Below are positions 8,764 through 11,694 of a DNA stretch of 11,694 bases, one piece after another. The notes below the pieces were generated by a model. It made no database searches. It was given only the letters and a program-made list of their open reading frames with translations, and was not told where the DNA came from. Position 1 is the first letter of the stretch. Each line of letters starts with the position of its first letter. This stretch comes from Gammaproteobacteria bacterium (GTDB lineage: Bacteria > Pseudomonadota > Gammaproteobacteria > Steroidobacterales > Steroidobacteraceae): positions 1-11,694 of the forward strand of contig DAIDKA010000056.1 of the NCBI GenBank assembly GCA_027451085.1. Reading direction: 5' to 3'. Made by a program: the position numbers and the translations under genes.

Positions 8764-9114
8764 GTGCGTTCAGCAGCGGTTCTGCAGGCCCTGGCGCTCC
8801 TGGTCATGGCCACGGTGCTCGAAGTGTGTGGTGATGCGGTCGTGAGGATTGCCCTGCACAGCCATCCGGGCCTCACGCCCGCCCGGGCAGGGCTTTTTGT
8901 CCTGGGCGCAGCGCTGGTGTTCGGATATTCGACCTTGCTGAACCTGGCGCCTCTGGAGTTCCGCGAGGTCGTGGGTCTCTACATCGCCACGCTCTTCATC
9001 GTCTGGCAGGTGGTCAACTTCGCCTTCTTCCGCACCACCCCGAGCGTGCCCATCGTTGTGGGTGGGGCGTTGATCGTGGCCGGCGGCGCCATCGTCTCGT
9101 TCTGGAAGCCGTAG
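8764..9114 (+). CDS. Small four-helix membrane protein resembling SMR/DMT transporters
   Basis: This 116-residue protein has four hydrophobic stretches (about 5-28, 42-61, 69-89 and 95-113), the size and layout of small multidrug resistance proteins. In helix 1, VLEVCGDAVVRIAL places Glu20 where EmrE-type pumps carry their essential glutamate (AEVIGTTLMKFS in EmrE). The last helix, VPIVVGGALIVAGGAIVSFW, also follows the family pattern. The middle region diverges: Trp81 lies in LFIVWQVVNF rather than the usual YAIWSG, and acidic or basic residues (Glu65, Arg67, Glu68) sit between helices 2 and 3. Drug export is therefore not assured. The GTG start is supported by AAGGAG six bases upstream. The gene sits 12 bases after the MATE gene, so the two are probably co-expressed. 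It converges on the response regulator with 18 bases between stops. Confidence 0.72.
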   Translation: MRSAAVLQALALLVMATVLEVCGDAVVRIALHSHPGLTPARAGLFVLGAALVFGYSTLLNLAPLEFREVVGLYIATLFIVWQVVNFAFFRTTPSVPIVVGGALIVAGGAIVSFWKP

Positions 9115-9132
9115 CGTGGGCCCCCGGTTGCA

Positions 9133-10011
9133 TCACTTCGACTTCGCCAGCCCCATCCACTGCTCCAGCGGCTCCACGCGGTTACGGCTCACCGACAGCC
9201 GCACGCCGCCTTTGAGCTGCACCGCGTAATCGCCACCGGCCTCGCGCAGCAGCGTCTCGATCTGGTCCAGGCGCACGATCACCGAGCGGTGGATGCGGAA
9301 AAAGCGCGCCGGGTTCAGCCGCTCCTCCAGCGTCTGCATGCGCTCGCGGATGATGTACGTCCGCTCACCCACATGGATTTCCGCGTACGGCCCGCTGGCC
9401 GAGATGTACTCGATGGTGTCAACCGGCACAACACGCACCTGCCCGCGCATTTCCACCGCGATGCGTTCCAGGTAGCCGGAGGAGCCGGACGGCGGCGATA
9501 TCACGCTGGCGGGTGCCGCGGTTCCTGCGGGCACTGCGGCACCCGCGCCAACGCCAGCCTGCGTGGTGGCGAGACCGTTGATACCGCTGGCGCTCAGCAC
9601 CGCGCGCAGCTGCACCGACAGCCGGCCCAGTTCAGCCAGCTCGATCATGCGTCGGGCGCGGCGGAACGACTGCTCGAATCTTTCATCGTCGAATGGTTTG
9701 ACCAGGTAGTCCACGGCTGCGACGTCGAAGGCCTCCAGCGCGTGATGATCGTAGGCCGTAACGAAGATCGTGGGTGGCATCTGCTCCGGGCCGATGTCGC
9801 GCACCACCTCGATGCCGGTGCGCCTGGGCATCTGCACGTCCAGGAACACCAGGTCAGGGCTGAGGCCGCGTATCGCCTCGATCGCGGCATCGCCGTTGTC
9901 CGCGAAACCGCAGATCACGACACCTTCCTCATGTCGCAGCAGGTCCTCGAGACGCTGGCGGCCGAGGGCTTCGTCGTCGACGATCAGGACGCGCAGGACC
10001 CGTTCAGGCAT
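9133..10011 (-). CDS. LytTR-family DNA-binding response regulator (AlgR/LytR-like)
   Basis: This is a 292-residue transcription regulator. The receiver domain (about 5-125) has the acidic pocket Asp12-Asp13, phospho-acceptor Asp58 in LVFLDVQMP, Thr85 and Lys105 in YLVKPFDD. The C-terminal LytTR domain (about 185-290) includes DTIEYISASGPYAEIHV, YIIRERMQTLEERL and FFRIHRSVIVRLDQIE. LytTR proteins bind direct repeats and usually control envelope, exopolysaccharide, virulence or metabolite-uptake genes. The two domains are joined by about 40 residues rich in Ala, Gly, Pro and Ser, longer than in many relatives and probably flexible. The gene starts 21 bases after the kinase stop, so the two form an operon with the kinase first. 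The ATG at 10011 gives the usual N-terminus (RVLIVDDEALGR). The targets cannot be told from the window. Confidence 0.93.
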   Translation of the reverse strand: MPERVLRVLIVDDEALGRQRLEDLLRHEEGVVICGFADNGDAAIEAIRGLSPDLVFLDVQMPRRTGIEVVRDIGPEQMPPTIFVTAYDHHALEAFDVAAVDYLVKPFDDERFEQSFRRARRMIELAELGRLSVQLRAVLSASGINGLATTQAGVGAGAAVPAGTAAPASVISPPSGSSGYLERIAVEMRGQVRVVPVDTIEYISASGPYAEIHVGERTYIIRERMQTLEERLNPARFFRIHRSVIVRLDQIETLLREAGGDYAVQLKGGVRLSVSRNRVEPLEQWMGLAKSK

Positions 10012-10032
10012 CGCTTGGAACTCAACAGTCGG

Positions 10033-11391
10033 CTAGCGGATGGGCTGCGATTCTACCCGGGCCTGGGCAGCATCGCTGCTGACCGCCCGCGTGCGCAGGT
10101 CGGCATGGGTGTGGTACGGCAGGGAGACCTCGGCGATCAGGCCGCCACTGTCGGCAGGGCGCAGCGTGAGGCTCTGGTGCGGGCCGTACAGCGCTGCCAG
10201 CCGATCGCGTGTGTTGCGCAGGCCGACGCCCCCCCCGGTGCTGGACGCCGGCAGTTGCGCATCCGCGTCGATGCATGGCGCCGCATCGGGACCGTTGTCA
10301 CGCACGCTGATGATCACCCGCGAGCCGCTGCGACGCGCGCTGAGCTGGATATGTCCGCCATCCGAGAGTTTGCCGACGCCGTGCTTGATGGCGTTCTCCA
10401 CCAGCGGCTGGAGCACCAGGTTGGGTACCAGCGCGTTGCGCACGTCGTTGTCGACGTCCAGGTCGACGCGCAGCTGGCCCTGGAAGCGGATCTGGATGAT
10501 GTCGAGGTAGCGCTCCGTGAAGGTCAGCTCCCGCTGCAGCGGCACTTCCTGTTCTTCTGCCTCATCGAGCGAGGTCCGCAGCAGCTCTGACAGCCGCGCG
10601 ATCATGCGCCGCACCCCGCGCGGATCACGCTCCACCAGTGCCGACACCGCGTGCAACGTGTTGAACAGAAAGTGGGGGTTCAGTTGCGCCCGCAGCGCCG
10701 AGAGGCGCGCGTCGGCCAGCTGCGCCTGCAGCTGTGCCGCCTGTGACTGCAGCAGTGCGGCCTCTGCCTGCAGACGCACTGTTTCCTCCCGCCGCACCCG
10801 GTAGCGGAGGAAGTAATTGTGGGCAAACCCGGCCGCAAGCACTGCCACGTAGATGATGAACTCGTTCATGAACCAGAAGCGGCGCGCTGCCGCCGCGGAC
10901 AGGAACTGCTGCGTCAGCGGCTCCACGGCATAGTACAGGTTGTGGCGCAGAACGGCGTTCAGGTGGTCGATGATGACGGAACTGACCAGCCCGAGCGCGA
11001 TGTACATCAGCCAGTGCGGCCAGCGCGAGCGCTCCAGTGTGAAGCGGTTGGTCAGCCAGAAGATCGGCGGTGTCACCAGCGCCCACATGTACGTACTGGC
11101 GAACGCCAGGATCACCGGGGCAAAGGGCGCCACCGGCGCGAACGGCCCGCGACGCGGCTCCAGCAGCGAATTGGCCGAGGTCAGGACCGCGATGATGGTC
11201 CAGAACGCCAGGATCAGCAGCAGGCCGGTTTTGCCCAGCCCCGGGGGCTGATGTTCGCTGAGGGCGTCTGGGTTCAGGTTCAGGGGCTCGACGCCGGGCC
11301 CGGGGGGCACCCCGGCGACACGCGCGGGCAGGGCCGTGACCGGCCGCAGGAGTGACCGCTTTATCAGCGGGGGAAGGGGCGTGGCGTTCAC
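10033..11391 (-). CDS. LytS/AlgZ-type membrane histidine kinase
   Basis: This sensor of about 452 residues belongs to the His_kinase (LytS/YehU/AlgZ) family that partners LytTR regulators. A proline-rich N-terminus leads to four probable membrane helices, including LLLILAFWTIIAVL, VILAFASTYMWALV, WLMYIALGLVSSVII and FIIYVAVLAAGFAHNYF. A coiled coil of about 35 residues rich in Gln, Ala and Leu (LQSQAAQLQAQLADARL) follows. The phospho-acceptor His240 lies in LNPHFLFNTLH. ATP-binding motifs are complete: Glu332-Asn333 in LVENAIKHG, the DNG at 365-367, and GGGVGLRNTRDRL. No extracytoplasmic sensing domain is present, so the signal is probably sensed in or near the membrane. The start is uncertain: GTG 11391 is chosen, TTG 11427 would add 12 residues beginning with a proline run, and neither has a clear ribosome binding site. 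Confidence 0.9.
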   Translation of the reverse strand: MNATPLPPLIKRSLLRPVTALPARVAGVPPGPGVEPLNLNPDALSEHQPPGLGKTGLLLILAFWTIIAVLTSANSLLEPRRGPFAPVAPFAPVILAFASTYMWALVTPPIFWLTNRFTLERSRWPHWLMYIALGLVSSVIIDHLNAVLRHNLYYAVEPLTQQFLSAAAARRFWFMNEFIIYVAVLAAGFAHNYFLRYRVRREETVRLQAEAALLQSQAAQLQAQLADARLSALRAQLNPHFLFNTLHAVSALVERDPRGVRRMIARLSELLRTSLDEAEEQEVPLQRELTFTERYLDIIQIRFQGQLRVDLDVDNDVRNALVPNLVLQPLVENAIKHGVGKLSDGGHIQLSARRSGSRVIISVRDNGPDAAPCIDADAQLPASSTGGGVGLRNTRDRLAALYGPHQSLTLRPADSGGLIAEVSLPYHTHADLRTRAVSSDAAQARVESQPIR

Positions 11392-11496
11392 CGGGCAAGC
11401 ATAGGCCCGGGGGGGCGGGGGCCGCAAAGGTTCAAGTCGCCAGTGGCACCGGGCGGCGCACCAACGGCCGGTCTGGTGGTTCGAATTGGCGGCGGG

Positions 11497-11694
11497 CTAG
11501 GGCCGCGCCCGCGGGGCATCCTGGGGGATGGCGGTCGCGCGATCGTATACCCGCACCACCTTCAGCGCCTTGTTCGGACCCTCGCTATCGAAGTCGATGT
11601 GCACGATGAGCTGTTTGCCGTCCTTGGACAACTGGTAGTGCTCGATGCTGCGAGGCCCGATCTGCGGCTTGATTTCGATCGTGTAGCCATCGCC
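11497..11694 (-). CDS. Unrecognised protein, C-terminal 65 residues (cut by window edge)
   Basis: An intact frame enters from the right edge and ends at TAG (11499-11497). The visible part includes GDGYTIEIKPQIGPRS, then QLSKDGKQLIVHIDFDSEG and ALKVVRVYDRATAIPQ, ending in a proline and arginine-rich tail. Alternating hydrophobic residues suggest beta strands, and the pattern of a protein whose last strand ends in VYDRA is seen in various secreted or lipoprotein-like hypothetical proteins. That is a weak impression, not an assignment. I do not recognise the family. Codon use (GC-rich third positions) agrees with a real gene. It lies upstream of the kinase on the same strand, with about 105 bases between, so it may or may not share its transcript. 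Confidence 0.65.
   Translation of the reverse strand, partial: GDGYTIEIKPQIGPRSIEHYQLSKDGKQLIVHIDFDSEGPNKALKVVRVYDRATAIPQDAPRARP

Noticed and set aside
9115..9132. Possible terminator between the convergent SMR-like and response regulator genes
   Set aside because: The 18-base gap has a GGGCCC palindrome only; there is no stem with a U-tract.
11388..11402. Four-codon frame ATG-CTT-GCC-CGG-TGA overlapping the kinase GTG start
   Set aside because: It could in principle couple translation, but it has no ribosome binding site and such tiny frames arise by chance.

Overview
The window is GC-rich, tightly packed chromosomal DNA from a bacterium. The protein families point to a high-GC proteobacterium, most likely a gammaproteobacterium of the Xanthomonadales/Nevskiales/Steroidobacter kind. 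The evidence for this is a leucine-rich leader in front of leuA, a LytTR two-component pair, an HDOD protein with a degenerate EAL domain, and GTG starts. This placement is inference. I see no phage, insertion sequence, CRISPR array, tRNA or rRNA.

Layout. The left edge (1-290, minus) carries the start of leuA, 2-isopropylmalate synthase. It is preceded by a 31-codon leader peptide with seven leucines packed near its end (394-489, minus) and by competing GC hairpins, which together look like an attenuation-type control region. A short-chain dehydrogenase with an N-terminal signal peptide runs divergently (671-1483, plus). It converges on an EAL-HDOD signalling protein (1507-2760, minus), which has a good candidate sigma70 promoter at 2814-2842. 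Just beyond that promoter lies a relic (about 2846-3103, plus) in which the end of a DHA2/EmrB-type MFS pump is fused in frame to the lipoprotein start of an outer-membrane efflux protein. This is the scar of a deleted efflux operon.

The middle holds a minus-strand pair: glgP, glycogen phosphorylase (4684-7224), followed by a cardiolipin-synthase-like phospholipase D protein with a C-terminal membrane hairpin (3100-4629). Divergent from glgP is a MATE exporter (7303-8751, plus). It is followed 12 bases later by a 4-helix SMR-like protein (8764-9114, plus) that has a strong ribosome binding site. A perfect 7-base inverted repeat (7261-7294) lies between glgP and the MATE gene. The right part holds a LytS/AlgZ-type membrane histidine kinase (10033-11391, minus) and its LytTR response regulator (9133-10011, minus) in one operon. 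The last 65 codons of an unrecognised protein run off the right edge.

Most of the window is ordinary housekeeping and envelope-related DNA. The points most worth a second look are the leucine leader without a visible U-tract terminator, the collapsed efflux-operon relic, the exported SDR and the coupled MATE/SMR-like pair. I found no convincing wholly new system.
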